The notes: generated by a model from the letters alone, not told the origin. Positions 35,529 to 43,430 are shown, numbered from the stretch's first letter. The stretch is 64,000 bases of DNA from Treponema primitia ZAS-2 (GCF_000214375.1 NC_015578.1:992001-1056000); one strand, 5' to 3'. Program-made: numbers and translations.

Positions 35529-36272
35529 TTATTTAGCGGGACTTTTCCACACCTGGCTTTCTTCAAAGCCGTTAATGGATTTGATCAGGGCCAGCCAGTA
35601 GTCGGCTTCGTTTTTGGAGGTGTAGGGGCCTACCCGTACCCGGAAATAGGTTTTCCCTTCTACCTCGCGATTTTCTATCAACGAGGTAATGCCCTTGCCG
35701 GAGAGAGTTTCTCTGACCCCTTCGGCCCGGACCTTGGTGGAGAAGGAGCCGGTCTGTACCCAGTAATTGTCCCGGGCTTTGGACGGGGACGGGACCGAGG
35801 CGACAGTGCTGGGCGCCGCAGTGGGCTGCCGGGCCGGGGCGGCAGCAGGAGCTGAAGTCCTTGCGGCAGGGCGGGGCGCATTGGGAACCGCCGCAGTTGT
35901 AGGACGGGGCACGTCAACGATCAGCCGATTGCCGCTTGTGGTGGTGCTTCGATCCACGGTCACCGTCTCATTGGGATTTTCGCCGTAAATGTAAAAGACA
36001 TTTTCCTGCTGTTTGCCCGCCTCAGGCGGGGTCTGAAGCCCGGTGATGTCAATAGAATTCTTAACCAGCTCCACCGCATTGACCGATGCCGGCAACAGGG
36101 CCGTGTCTTCCGGCTCCCCCACAGGGATCGGGCGCACCTGGGGTTTAACCGATACCGCAGCCGCAGCAGGGGAGGGCCCCTTGGGTGCAACCACCAATAT
36201 ACAAGCTCCTATCACAATGACCAGGAAAACACCCACCGAAACCGCAATGAGGAGTAATTTTTTCTTTTCCAT
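35529..36272 (-). CDS. SPOR-domain membrane protein
   Basis: The 247-aa protein has one N-terminal membrane anchor (L-L-L-I-A-V-S-V-G-V-F-L-V-I-V-I-G), a Pro/Ala-rich periplasmic linker (about 130-165) and a C-terminal SPOR domain (Y-W-V-Q-T-G-S-F-S, F-R-V-R-V-G-P-Y-T-S). SPOR domains bind denuded septal peptidoglycan, so a cell-division or envelope role is likely. It begins 5 bp after coaE, so the pair is co-transcribed. Confidence 0.88.
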   Translation of the reverse strand: MEKKKLLLIAVSVGVFLVIVIGACILVVAPKGPSPAAAAVSVKPQVRPIPVGEPEDTALLPASVNAVELVKNSIDITGLQTPPEAGKQQENVFYIYGENPNETVTVDRSTTTSGNRLIVDVPRPTTAAVPNAPRPAARTSAPAAAPARQPTAAPSTVASVPSPSKARDNYWVQTGSFSTKVRAEGVRETLSGKGITSLIENREVEGKTYFRVRVGPYTSKNEADYWLALIKSINGFEESQVWKSPAK

Positions 36273-36277
36273 ACTAT

Positions 36278-36919
36278 TTATGCCGTCCCCTCCCGGGAGA
36301 GTATTTCGTTAAGCCTGGTTTCTATACGCCGCCTATCCAGGGGAGCGCAGAAACCAAAATATCCCGGGTTTTCTATTATATAAATATCGACCTTTTTTTC
36401 TAAATATTGAGAGGTGAAATCCTTTTGACTTTTAAATCGGCGCAGTACCTGTCCCAGGGGGAGCCCATCCCGTTTCCGGGCCCGGAGGAGCCGGACCAGG
36501 AAGGGCGCCTGCACCAGGAATATGCAGTCCAGCCTTTTAAAGACCGAAGATCGGTGAAGCAGCGCCGCGTTGATCACACAGGGCCGGTCCCCCTGTTCTG
36601 CAATCCACTCATCGGTCATGCGGTTAGCCAGAGGGTGGACTATCCCCTCCAATGCGGCCAATTCCGCCGGGCTGCCGAAAACCTTCTGCCCTAAAAGCCG
36701 CCGGTCTATAGCCCCCGCCTCGTCCAGAATATCCACCCCGAAGCGCTCCAGGATGGCCGCCTTCCCGGCCTCAATGGCCTGGTGCCCTAGTTTGTCCACA
36801 TCCAGCACCGGCAGCCCCCGTTCCTCCAGAAGCCGGCCTATGAAGTTTTTTCCCGCGCAGTAGGGCCCGGTTAGACCGATGATCTTTTTCTGATTTGTAC
36901 TATGTTCCACAGTCTGCAT
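36278..36919 (-). CDS. coaE: Dephospho-CoA kinase
   Basis: The 213-aa protein has the P-loop G-L-T-G-P-Y-C-A-G-K-N, then V-L-D-V-D-K-L-G-H for the substrate pocket, and I-V-H-P-L in the CoA-kinase lid region. It phosphorylates dephospho-CoA in the last step of CoA synthesis. Its overall identity to textbook CoaE seems low (C-A-G-K-N rather than S-G-K-S), but motif order fits. It precedes the SPOR gene. Confidence 0.82.
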   Translation of the reverse strand: MQTVEHSTNQKKIIGLTGPYCAGKNFIGRLLEERGLPVLDVDKLGHQAIEAGKAAILERFGVDILDEAGAIDRRLLGQKVFGSPAELAALEGIVHPLANRMTDEWIAEQGDRPCVINAALLHRSSVFKRLDCIFLVQAPFLVRLLRARKRDGLPLGQVLRRFKSQKDFTSQYLEKKVDIYIIENPGYFGFCAPLDRRRIETRLNEILSREGTA

Positions 36920-36961
36920 ATATTACTGTATATATCTATAAAATGGAATGCCTTATTTTTC

Positions 36962-36990
36962 TTGTTTTTCCGCATCATCCGTGTTATATT
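36962..36990 (+). promoter_or_regulatory. Promoter of the MFS gene
   Basis: TTGTTT (36962-36967), 17-bp spacer, TATATT (36985-36990). A transcript starting near 36997 excludes the longer upstream reading frame and fits the TTG start at 37030. Confidence 0.65.
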
Positions 36991-37029
36991 ATAAGCTCCA
37001 ATACTGCATACAATTTAGGAGAAACACCT

Positions 37030-38271
37030 TTGGAGAAAAATTGGAAAAAAAATGTCGCCTGGTTTTTGTCCGGGCAAACCATATCTCTGTTCGGATCCAT
37101 GTTGGTTCAGTATGCTATTATGTGGCATATTACCCTTAAAACCCAATCCGGGTCGATGATGACCCTGTTTGTTATCGTAGGAATGCTCCCGACCTTTTTC
37201 ATTTCCCCCTTTGCCGGCGTCTGGGCGGATCGGCATAATCGAAAATACCTTATTAATGGTGCGGACAGTATCATTGCTCTTGCCTCGCTCCTGGTAGCGA
37301 TTCTATTTTTGGCTGGTTTTGAGCAGTTGTGGATCCTGTTCGCCTGTGCAACCGTCAGAGCCTTAGGGCAAGGGGTACAGACACCGGCAGTTGGCGCCTT
37401 CATTCCCCAATTAGTTCCGGAAGAGCATCTGACAAAAGTTAACGGTATAAATGCATCTATCCAGTCCTGTATAATGCTTGTTTCTCCCATGGCAAGCGGA
37501 GCCTTATTAACCTTTGCTTCCATAGAATACCTTTTTTTTATCGATGTAATCACTGCGGCGATAGGAATCGGTTTTGTGTCTTTTTTGGTAAAAGTTCCTT
37601 CTGTACCGAAAACTGTTGAGACAGGAGAATCTGAGAACAGTAATGCTGCAAGTTATTTTCATGACCTTAAAAAAGGATTCTCCTATATCTCAAAGCACAA
37701 GTTTATTTTGCGTCTCATAATTCTTTCCGGTGTTTTTCTGTTTTTTGCCGCGCCCCCTGCGATGCTGACACCCTTGCAGGCAACCAGAAATTTTGGCGCA
37801 GAAGTATGGCGGCTTACGGCAATAGAAATTACCTTTTCTGCTGGTATGTTGGGGGGTGGGCTCCTAATGACTCTCTGGGGCGGTTTTAAAAATAAAATAC
37901 ACACCATAATACTTTCCTGCGTATTCTTCGGTATTGAGTCCATTGTGTTCGGCCTGGTGGCTAATTTCCCGGTGTATCTGGCAGTTATGGTAATTTGCGG
38001 CGTAACCATGCCGCTGTATAACACCACCAGCACCGTTTTAATACAAACAAAGGTGGATCCCGCCTACATGGGCAGGGTGTTCAGTGTTTTTGCCATGATG
38101 TCAACGATTTGCATGCCCTTGGGAATGCTGCTGTTCGGACCCCTGGCGGATCATATTTCCATAGATTGGATATTAATCGGCAGCGGCATGGTAACCGTTT
38201 TATTGGCGATCCCCTTTATGGCCAACCGGGAACTGCGGGAAGGCGGGAAAGCTCCGGCAACGAGCCCCTAA
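37030..38271 (+). CDS. MFS efflux transporter (MefA-like)
   Basis: A TTG start at 37030 is chosen: TAGGAG stands about 8 nt upstream, and it removes 45 non-membrane residues encoded before the likely transcription start. The product has 413 aa and about 12 membrane segments, with the MFS loop motif G-V-W-A-D-R-H-N-R-K-Y and M-G-R-V-F-S-V-F in the C-half. Overall it resembles the macrolide/multidrug exporters of the MefA type. Substrate unknown. An N-acetyltransferase follows, so a detoxification role is plausible. Confidence 0.85.
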   Translation: MEKNWKKNVAWFLSGQTISLFGSMLVQYAIMWHITLKTQSGSMMTLFVIVGMLPTFFISPFAGVWADRHNRKYLINGADSIIALASLLVAILFLAGFEQLWILFACATVRALGQGVQTPAVGAFIPQLVPEEHLTKVNGINASIQSCIMLVSPMASGALLTFASIEYLFFIDVITAAIGIGFVSFLVKVPSVPKTVETGESENSNAASYFHDLKKGFSYISKHKFILRLIILSGVFLFFAAPPAMLTPLQATRNFGAEVWRLTAIEITFSAGMLGGGLLMTLWGGFKNKIHTIILSCVFFGIESIVFGLVANFPVYLAVMVICGVTMPLYNTTSTVLIQTKVDPAYMGRVFSVFAMMSTICMPLGMLLFGPLADHISIDWILIGSGMVTVLLAIPFMANRELREGGKAPATSP

Positions 38272-38296
38272 TCCCGCCCTTCATAGGGCAAAAAAC

Positions 38297-38326
38297 TGGA
38301 CAATTTTCGCATTCCTGTGATAAAAT
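38297..38326 (+). promoter_or_regulatory. Candidate promoter of the acetyltransferase gene
   Basis: TGGACA (38297-38302), 18-bp spacer, TAAAAT (38321-38326), about 20 nt before the chosen ATG. Confidence 0.5.
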
Positions 38327-38346
38327 CACCAGAGGTTTTAACACAT

Positions 38347-39228
38347 ATGGATTATACGATTATGTCTCCCGAATATTTTGCCCCCCTGCCGGACCTTGAT
38401 ATGGCTCTGGCCCGTATTGGCCTCCGCCGGAGTGATGTTTCGTCTCCCGGTTTAGAAAATCTCCGCACCCTGATGGATTCCTGCCTGATGACCGTGCCCT
38501 TTGAGAATCTGGATATCTATGATTATAAAAGGCAGATAGATTTCTGCCTTCCCCATCTGTTTGAAAAATTTGTCATAAACCGGCGCGGCGGGTATTGCTA
38601 TGAAAGCAATGGTTTTTTTATGGGAATTCTGGAAGCCCTGGGCTATACCTGTTCCGCCTGCCAGGCCCGTATTTTATTCGGCGGAAACATTATGACCCCC
38701 GTGGCCCACCGCATAACTATTGTTACTCTTGGGAACACACGGTATCTGTGCGATGTGGGCTTCGGCGGCGCAGGCTGCGCTGAAGGGCCGGTCAACCTTG
38801 ATGATCCGGGCATTCAGGAAATAGGGGGACATCAATTCTCCATACGCCGCCATGAAGGTGATATCCTTGGCGATATGACCCTGGTTACCCATACACCGCG
38901 GGAAGCTTCGTCGGGAGTTCCGGAAGGGGAGTCGGGTTTTTATACTTTTTATACCCGGCCCCAGTCTCCTTTGGAATTTATCGCCCTGAATAACAGTATG
39001 GCAACTAATCCTGTTTCGATGTTTTCCCTAAACCGAGTGGTCCGTATGCGTACCCCCACGGGAACTTTAGTCATCGACAATAAAATATTCAGAAAAACGG
39101 TGAACAGTGAAGTTGTGGAAGAAGAAATTACCACCAACAAAAGGCTCTACGAGATTCTTACCGGTGAATTTAAGATGATTGTGCCTAAAATGAGTTACAG
39201 TACTGATTTTCCCAGGGAATGGTTTTAA
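38347..39228 (+). CDS. nat: Arylamine N-acetyltransferase
   Basis: The ATG at 38347 has an upstream AGAGG and gives 293 aa, close to the family's usual 280. The catalytic triad is visible: R-R-G-G-Y-C-Y-E (Cys84), V-A-H-R-I (His121) and L-C-D-V-G-F-G-G (Asp136). It transfers acetyl from acetyl-CoA to arylamines or hydrazines. It lies downstream of an exporter and converges on fliM with a 10-bp gap. Confidence 0.93.
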   Translation: MDYTIMSPEYFAPLPDLDMALARIGLRRSDVSSPGLENLRTLMDSCLMTVPFENLDIYDYKRQIDFCLPHLFEKFVINRRGGYCYESNGFFMGILEALGYTCSACQARILFGGNIMTPVAHRITIVTLGNTRYLCDVGFGGAGCAEGPVNLDDPGIQEIGGHQFSIRRHEGDILGDMTLVTHTPREASSGVPEGESGFYTFYTRPQSPLEFIALNNSMATNPVSMFSLNRVVRMRTPTGTLVIDNKIFRKTVNSEVVEEEITTNKRLYEILTGEFKMIVPKMSYSTDFPREWF

Positions 39229-39238
39229 AGGTATAGAA

Positions 39239-40267
39239 TTACAACTCTTCTTCTTCGGTGGTAAGTTCCTCAAACTCTTCTTTTTCAAGCTCTTCTGTTT
39301 TGCTGATGATCTGGACCGCTATCTTCTTCCCGATAACCCCGGGCCGGCAGAGGTACTTCTTTTTATTGCCAATGTTGAGGGAAAAGGTGTCCCCAACTTT
39401 GACATTGTAGAGCCGGACTACATCCCCGGCCCGCAGGGCAAGCACATCCTTGATAGGAACCTGTATTCTCCCAATTTCGGCCACCACGTCAATATCCACG
39501 GTGGAAAGTTTTTCCTTGAGGGTGTTGAGGTTTTCATTGGTGGCCGCCCGACGTGCCGAAGAATACCAAAACTGGGCGGACAGTTTTCCGATAATGGGCT
39601 CTATGGTCAGGTAGGGGATGCAGAAGTTCATCATCCCTTCCACTTCCCCCAGTTTGGTTTCCAGGGTGACCAGAACCACCATGTCCGTAGGGGGTACGAT
39701 CTGGGCAAACTGAGGGTTGGTTTCGATCTGCCCCAGCCGGGGCCTGAGGTCGATCACCTGTGCCCAGGCTTCCCGCAAATTCCCCAGGATGCGGACTATC
39801 ATCCCCTCCATGACCGCAGCCTCAATGTCGGTCAACTCGTGCTGGGACTTGGTCCCCTCCCCGGTGCCGCCGAAAAGACGCTCAATAATGGAAAAGGTGA
39901 TGGCCGGGTCTATTTCCAGGATGGCATTCCCCTTCAGGGGGTCCATGTTGATAACCGCCAGGGTAGTGGGGGTGGGGATAGACCGGATAAATTCTTCATA
40001 AGTCAGCTGGTCCACCGAAGCCACGTGGACATGGGCCATGGACCGGAGCTGGGCGGACAGGGCGGTGGTGGTAAGCCGGGCAAAGGTCTCGTGCATGATA
40101 GAGATGGTCCGGATCTGTTCCTTGGAGAATTTGTCAGGCCGCTTGAAGTCATAAATTTTGATCTTCCGGGTATCCGCGGCAGGCTTAAAATCCTCCGGTT
40201 CCGTGTCTCCGGCGTTGATAGCGGTGAGCAGCTGGTCTATTTCATCCTGGGACAGAACTTCCGTCAT
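39239..40267 (-). CDS. fliM: Flagellar motor switch protein FliM
   Basis: The 342-aa protein starts M-T-E-V-L-S-Q-D-E-I-D-Q-L-L, the CheY-P-binding FliM N-terminus. It has the CheC-like middle domain (E-L-T-D-I-E, E-A-W, P-F-N-related I-P-Y-L-T-I-E-P) and a SpoA C-terminal domain (V-P-I-K-D-V-L-A-L-R-A-G-D-V-V-R-L). The tail is very acidic. It stands alone, outside any flagellar operon in view, with its own promoter and structured leader. A second copy may exist elsewhere. Confidence 0.95.
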   Translation of the reverse strand: MTEVLSQDEIDQLLTAINAGDTEPEDFKPAADTRKIKIYDFKRPDKFSKEQIRTISIMHETFARLTTTALSAQLRSMAHVHVASVDQLTYEEFIRSIPTPTTLAVINMDPLKGNAILEIDPAITFSIIERLFGGTGEGTKSQHELTDIEAAVMEGMIVRILGNLREAWAQVIDLRPRLGQIETNPQFAQIVPPTDMVVLVTLETKLGEVEGMMNFCIPYLTIEPIIGKLSAQFWYSSARRAATNENLNTLKEKLSTVDIDVVAEIGRIQVPIKDVLALRAGDVVRLYNVKVGDTFSLNIGNKKKYLCRPGVIGKKIAVQIISKTEELEKEEFEELTTEEEEL

Positions 40268-40272
40268 TGAAT

Positions 40273-40324
40273 AAAAAACCTCCGGTTTTTTATTTTGGAG
40301 TTTTCACCTGGGGCGAAAACTCCA
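40273..40324 (-). promoter_or_regulatory. fliM leader hairpins
   Basis: A 10-bp stem (40296-40305 with 40315-40324) lies upstream, and an 8-bp A/T-rich stem (40273-40280 with 40284-40291) has the GGAGG ribosome site of fliM at its apex. Both are in the transcribed leader on the minus strand and could tune translation. Confidence 0.6.
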
Positions 40325-40391
40325 TACTGCATTCCGAATAACCGTTTTTCGGGTAAATCGGTTAAAAAACCCTAAAATCTCACCTTTCCCC

Positions 40392-40420
40392 AGTATAACA
40401 GAGGTGGGTAAATAAATCAA
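40392..40420 (-). promoter_or_regulatory. fliM promoter
   Basis: Minus strand: TTGATT (40415-40420), 17-bp spacer, TATACT (40392-40397). It gives a leader of about 115 nt before fliM. Confidence 0.7.
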
Positions 40421-40457
40421 TACGTAACCACCCAATGGGGCAATGGGTAAGGGCCGC

Positions 40458-41861
40458 TTAGACCTGCCCCCGTATCTCCGCCGCCAGGTAGAAGGACCCG
40501 GTCCCCAGAACCGGTAGCCCCGCCTTTCGGCTTTCTGTCAGAATGTACTGTATGGCCTTTTCCGTTTCCGGGATAAACAGCAGTTCCGGCGCCGTTTGCG
40601 CAGCCCCGGCCTTCTCCTTTATACGTTGCACTTCTTTTTCAAAGACCCCGTTTATCCTACCCGGGTCACTCACCTTGAAGTTTCCCGGGGTGGTGATAAT
40701 GATCCTGGAAAAGGCCGGGGCCAGGATCGCCGCCATGGCCTCTACATTTTTTCCGGCAGCGCAGCCGAAGATGAGCATCCCCCCCGTTCCGTAAAGCGCA
40801 GTAAAAGTGTTTACACAAAGTTCCACACTTTTTTCAGTATGCGCCCCGTCAATGATCACCGGCGTATCCTCCCGCAGTTTTTCAAACCGGGCGGGGATTT
40901 TAAAGCCCCTGAGACCCCGTTGCAGGGTTTCCCCATCCAGGGAGGGGAAGGCTGTTTTCAGGGTTATTGCAGCCAGGGCGGCGTTCAAGGCCTGCACGGC
41001 CCCGGGTATGCTTACCGAAAGTTTCAGCGGCGCCGGGAAAAAGCCTTCCTTTTTAAAGCTCAGGGTAAAATTGGTGCCCTCTTCACTGACCGTGAGATCC
41101 CTGATTTCGGCGATCTCCGGTAAGTAGAGCAGGGGCGAATGTTTCTCCGCTGCAGTTTTTCTGAACAGCTCCAGGGCCTCTTCGCACTGTTCCGCCAGAA
41201 CAACCGGTTTTCCGGGTTTGATGATCCCCGCCTTTTCGCCGGCCACTTCCGTAATGGTGTTGCCCAGGAATTCCGTATGCTCCAGTTCAATAACCGTAAT
41301 CACCGAAACGATGCTCTCCACAATGTTGGTGGGGTCCAGCCGCCCTCCCATGCCGGTTTCCACCGCCAGGGTATCGCAGTGTATCATCCGGGCGCAGAGA
41401 AAGTAGTACAGAGTCAGGAGCTCAAAGTAGGTGGGGGGCCCCTCGTTGGCATTGTTCCCGGAAAAGATACGGTATTCGGGCTTTGAAAAGTCCTTCAGGG
41501 CCTCTTCCAGATTCCGCAGTTCGTTTCCCGCTTCAATATAGATGCGCTCATCAAGAAAACGGTGGCCCTCTGTTATCCGTTCCCGGTAGTCCATTATATG
41601 GGGGGAAACGTACTGGGCAGTTCTGAGCCCCATGGCTTCCAGAACCGATGTTATCATCCCTGTAACGGAACCCTTGCCCTTGGAGCCCGCCACATGAATA
41701 GAGGGGGCGCACAGTTCCGGATGCCCCGCCGCTGCTGCGATGGTATCCATCCGTTCGGGGCGGAAGCTGCTGGGCTGGACTGTTTCCGGATTTACAAACT
41801 GGTTGAGCCAGTCGAATACTTCCTGAGATGTTTTAAATGAAGGAAAAGATTTTTTTTCCAT
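40458..41861 (-). CDS. folC: Folylpolyglutamate/dihydrofolate synthase
   Basis: The 467-aa protein has the Mur-ligase fold signatures of FolC: H-V-A-G-S-K-G-K-G-S-V-T (ATP loop), Y-V-S-P-H-I (folate loop), E-T-G-M-G-G-R-L-D-P-T-N (omega loop) and I-D-G-A-H-T-E-K-S near the C-domain. It adds glutamates to folates, keeping them in the cell. It is divergent from the CooC/folate-transport/one-carbon genes, which fits a shared folate role. A GGGAG ribosome site precedes the ATG. Confidence 0.95.
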   Translation of the reverse strand: MEKKSFPSFKTSQEVFDWLNQFVNPETVQPSSFRPERMDTIAAAAGHPELCAPSIHVAGSKGKGSVTGMITSVLEAMGLRTAQYVSPHIMDYRERITEGHRFLDERIYIEAGNELRNLEEALKDFSKPEYRIFSGNNANEGPPTYFELLTLYYFLCARMIHCDTLAVETGMGGRLDPTNIVESIVSVITVIELEHTEFLGNTITEVAGEKAGIIKPGKPVVLAEQCEEALELFRKTAAEKHSPLLYLPEIAEIRDLTVSEEGTNFTLSFKKEGFFPAPLKLSVSIPGAVQALNAALAAITLKTAFPSLDGETLQRGLRGFKIPARFEKLREDTPVIIDGAHTEKSVELCVNTFTALYGTGGMLIFGCAAGKNVEAMAAILAPAFSRIIITTPGNFKVSDPGRINGVFEKEVQRIKEKAGAAQTAPELLFIPETEKAIQYILTESRKAGLPVLGTGSFYLAAEIRGQV

Positions 41862-41895
41862 TACTCCCGCCTAAGCATAATTTGAACATCAATTA

Positions 41896-41924
41896 TAGAT
41901 AAACCCTAAAAGGGCTGCCGTCAA
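41896..41924 (-). promoter_or_regulatory. folC promoter
   Basis: Minus strand: TTGACG (41919-41924), 17-bp spacer, TATCTA (41896-41901); a TATAAT overlaps slightly downstream (41892-41897). It begins just outside the structured element at 41935. Confidence 0.7.
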
Positions 41925-41934
41925 GTCCTAAACT

Positions 41935-42169
41935 ACAGCAATTTCTCAGTTTATGATGACTTTATTAGGGTAGTGACCGGGAGGGGAGGGCGATTCGCTA
42001 CTCCCCCTAACCTGTGGAGTCTGCTTACGGAGCCCGCTACACTCTTTTACGCGGTCTCCTCCAGCAGGGAATTCCAGAAAGAACCCACTTGCGTGGGGGA
42101 GGGGGGAGCAGCGAATCGCCCTCCCCTCCCTGCCGTTATCCCATATAGTTACCTTAAAGCGATTGCTGT
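41935..42169 (-). repeat. Structured repeat element, copy 1
   Basis: Outer 8-bp inverted repeats ACAGCAAT/ATTGCTGT (41935-41942, 42162-42169) bound a 235-bp unit. Inside are 29-bp arms 41979-42007 and 42102-42130 (28 of 29 paired). Between them is a core with TCTGGAATTCC and ACAGGTTA (minus strand) plus a C-C-C-A-C/G-T-G-G-G hairpin capped by GCAA. The core and flanks recur in inverted orientation at 42248-42452. The single arm mismatch becomes a G-U pair if the minus strand is the RNA. No open frame spans it. Identity unknown: structured RNA or palindromic mobile element. Confidence 0.75.
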
Positions 42170-42200
42170 GTTTTTGGTACGCAATGCCTTTTTCCCCCGA

Positions 42201-42237
42201 GGGGGGCCTGACGGCCAATTTTTCAACCAGGCCCCCC
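42201..42237. other. Hairpin between the two structured elements
   Basis: A 10-bp GC-rich stem (42201-42210 with 42228-42237) with a 17-nt loop sits in the 78 bp that separate the two inverted elements. No T-run follows on either strand, so it is not a typical terminator. Confidence 0.55.
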
Positions 42238-42247
42238 TGATCTGTTT

Positions 42248-42452
42248 ACAGCAATTCTCCTAAGGTAAATGCATGGGGATAGAGGCAGGGGCGGGCGGGT
42301 ACTACCCCCGCTCCCCGTCTCTGGAATTCCCCGCCGTAGCAGACCCGAAGGGGCTGACGGAGGCGGATTCTACAGGTTAGGGGAGTGGGGGTAGTACCCG
42401 CCCGCCCCGGTCAGTAACCCAATACAGCTATCATTAACAGAGAATAGCAGTA
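42248..42452 (+). repeat. Structured repeat element, copy 2
   Basis: This is an inverted, diverged copy of the element at 41935-42169. Arms 42288-42316 and 42380-42408 pair over 29 bp, with one G-T (G-U in RNA) at the position equivalent to copy 1. The core keeps TCTGGAATTCC, AGACC, GGGCT and TACAGGTTA; flanks keep TAAGGTAA, GGGATA and GGTCA. It lacks the GCAA-capped hairpin of copy 1, and its right outer repeat is worn. It ends 10 bp before the -35 box of the CooC-like gene. Confidence 0.75.
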
Positions 42453-42461
42453 AAACAGCCG

Positions 42462-42490
42462 TTGACGTATGCCCCAAAGGGCAGTATATT
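42462..42490 (+). promoter_or_regulatory. Promoter of the CooC-like gene (leaderless)
   Basis: TTGACG (42462-42467), 17-bp spacer, TATATT (42485-42490), then exactly 6 nt to the ATG at 42497. No Shine-Dalgarno fits between, so the mRNA probably starts at the ATG. Confidence 0.78.
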
Positions 42491-42496
42491 GTAATT

Positions 42497-43270
42497 ATGA
42501 CGTACAGTATTGCCATGGCCGGAAAAGGCGGTGTGGGAAAAACCACCCTCTGCGGTTTGTTTTTGAATTACCTGGCCCAAACGGGAAAGGGTCCCATCCT
42601 TGCAGTGGATGCGGACGCTAATTCTAACCTGAATGAAGTCCTGGGGGTGGAAAAAACCATCACCCTGGGGGATATTCGGGAGGAGATTGCCAAATCGGAA
42701 TATGCGGAGAAAAACCCTATTCCCACCGGGATGTCCAAGCAGGACTACGCCAATTTCCGTTTCAGCGCCGCGGTTACGGAAATGGACAATTACGATTTGC
42801 TGGCCATGGGGCGGACCCAGGGTAAGGGCTGTTATTGTTTTGTCAATGACCTGCTCCGGGATCAGCTTGAGAAGTACTACCAGAATTATAACTATCTAAT
42901 AGTAGATAACGAAGCGGGGTTGGAGCATATCAGCCGGGGTATACTGCCTCCGGTGGACCTGATCCTCCTGGTGAGCGACTGTTCCCGCCGGGGTGTAGAG
43001 GCTGCAGGACGTATCGCCGAAATGATAGGCCAGTTGGACTTTAAGGCGAACAAGGTGTGCCTTATCGTGAACCGCGCCCCGGGTGGGAAACTGGAACAGG
43101 GGCTCCTGGACGAAATTGCCGAGCAAAAGCTTAACCTTATCGGTGTGATACCTTCGGATGATTCGGTCTATAAATTTGATGCTGAGGGGAAGCCCCTGGT
43201 TGACCTGCCCGATGATTCCCCCATTAAAAAAGCCCTGGGTGAGATCATCAAAAAATTGGAGTTAAAATAA
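42497..43270 (+). CDS. cooC: CooC-type metal-insertion ATPase
   Basis: The 257-aa protein is a MinD/CooC-type P-loop ATPase: A-M-A-G-K-G-G-V-G-K-T-T (deviant Walker A), V-D-A-D-A-N-S-N-L, and a G-C-Y-C-F-V-N motif (Cys112, Cys114) that forms the inter-subunit metal site in CooC/AcsF. D-N-E-A-G-L-E-H-I-S also fits CooC. It loads nickel into CO dehydrogenase/acetyl-CoA synthase. The CODH/ACS genes are not in this window, but the next genes serve the same acetogenic pathway. Confidence 0.88.
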   Translation: MTYSIAMAGKGGVGKTTLCGLFLNYLAQTGKGPILAVDADANSNLNEVLGVEKTITLGDIREEIAKSEYAEKNPIPTGMSKQDYANFRFSAAVTEMDNYDLLAMGRTQGKGCYCFVNDLLRDQLEKYYQNYNYLIVDNEAGLEHISRGILPPVDLILLVSDCSRRGVEAAGRIAEMIGQLDFKANKVCLIVNRAPGGKLEQGLLDEIAEQKLNLIGVIPSDDSVYKFDAEGKPLVDLPDDSPIKKALGEIIKKLELK

Positions 43271-43273
43271 CGC

Positions 43274-43302
43274 TTGACAGCCCACAATAGTGCATTTATA
43301 CT
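43274..43302 (+). promoter_or_regulatory. Promoter of the folT-ecf operon
   Basis: TTGACA (43274-43279), 17-bp spacer, TATACT (43297-43302): near consensus, 3 bp after the CooC-like stop. Transcription should start near 43309, leaving a leader of about 120 nt. Confidence 0.8.
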
Positions 43303-43308
43303 GTGACT

Positions 43309-43430
43309 GTATATGCGGCTCTCCGTAAAGTAATGTACAGGTAAACATACCTGCGACCCTTTTTACGGTTGAGTTTTGGGAATGGTTACCCCTTGGGGGT
43401 AAATCCGGTCCCGATTTTGAGAGGGTTATT
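43309..43430 (+). promoter_or_regulatory. Structured 5' leader of folT, candidate riboswitch
   Basis: Stems: CCGTAAA/TTTACGG (43323-43329 with 43362-43368) enclosing CAGGTA/TACCTG (43338-43343 with 43348-43353), then TTACCCC/GGGGTAA (43386-43392 with 43396-43402). The ribosome site GAGAGGG follows. I cannot match it to the known THF riboswitch consensus, so the ligand is open. Confidence 0.5.

Noticed and set aside
36895-37029. Upstream extension of the MFS gene to 36895
   Set aside because: The extension lies largely before the likely transcription start, and TTG 37030 has a good ribosome site.
41946-42263. Two ~90-codon frames through the structured element
   Set aside because: They run across palindromic arms on both strands, lack ribosome sites and have no protein-like pattern.
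41935-42452. Integron attC sites or a CRISPR array
   Set aside because: There are only two inverted units with no regular spacers, and the GTTAGGG-like boxes do not fit the R' consensus in paired form.
43309-43430. Known THF-I riboswitch before folT
   Set aside because: The conserved GAGAGTAG and CCGCTCC blocks are missing, so only a candidate leader is reported.
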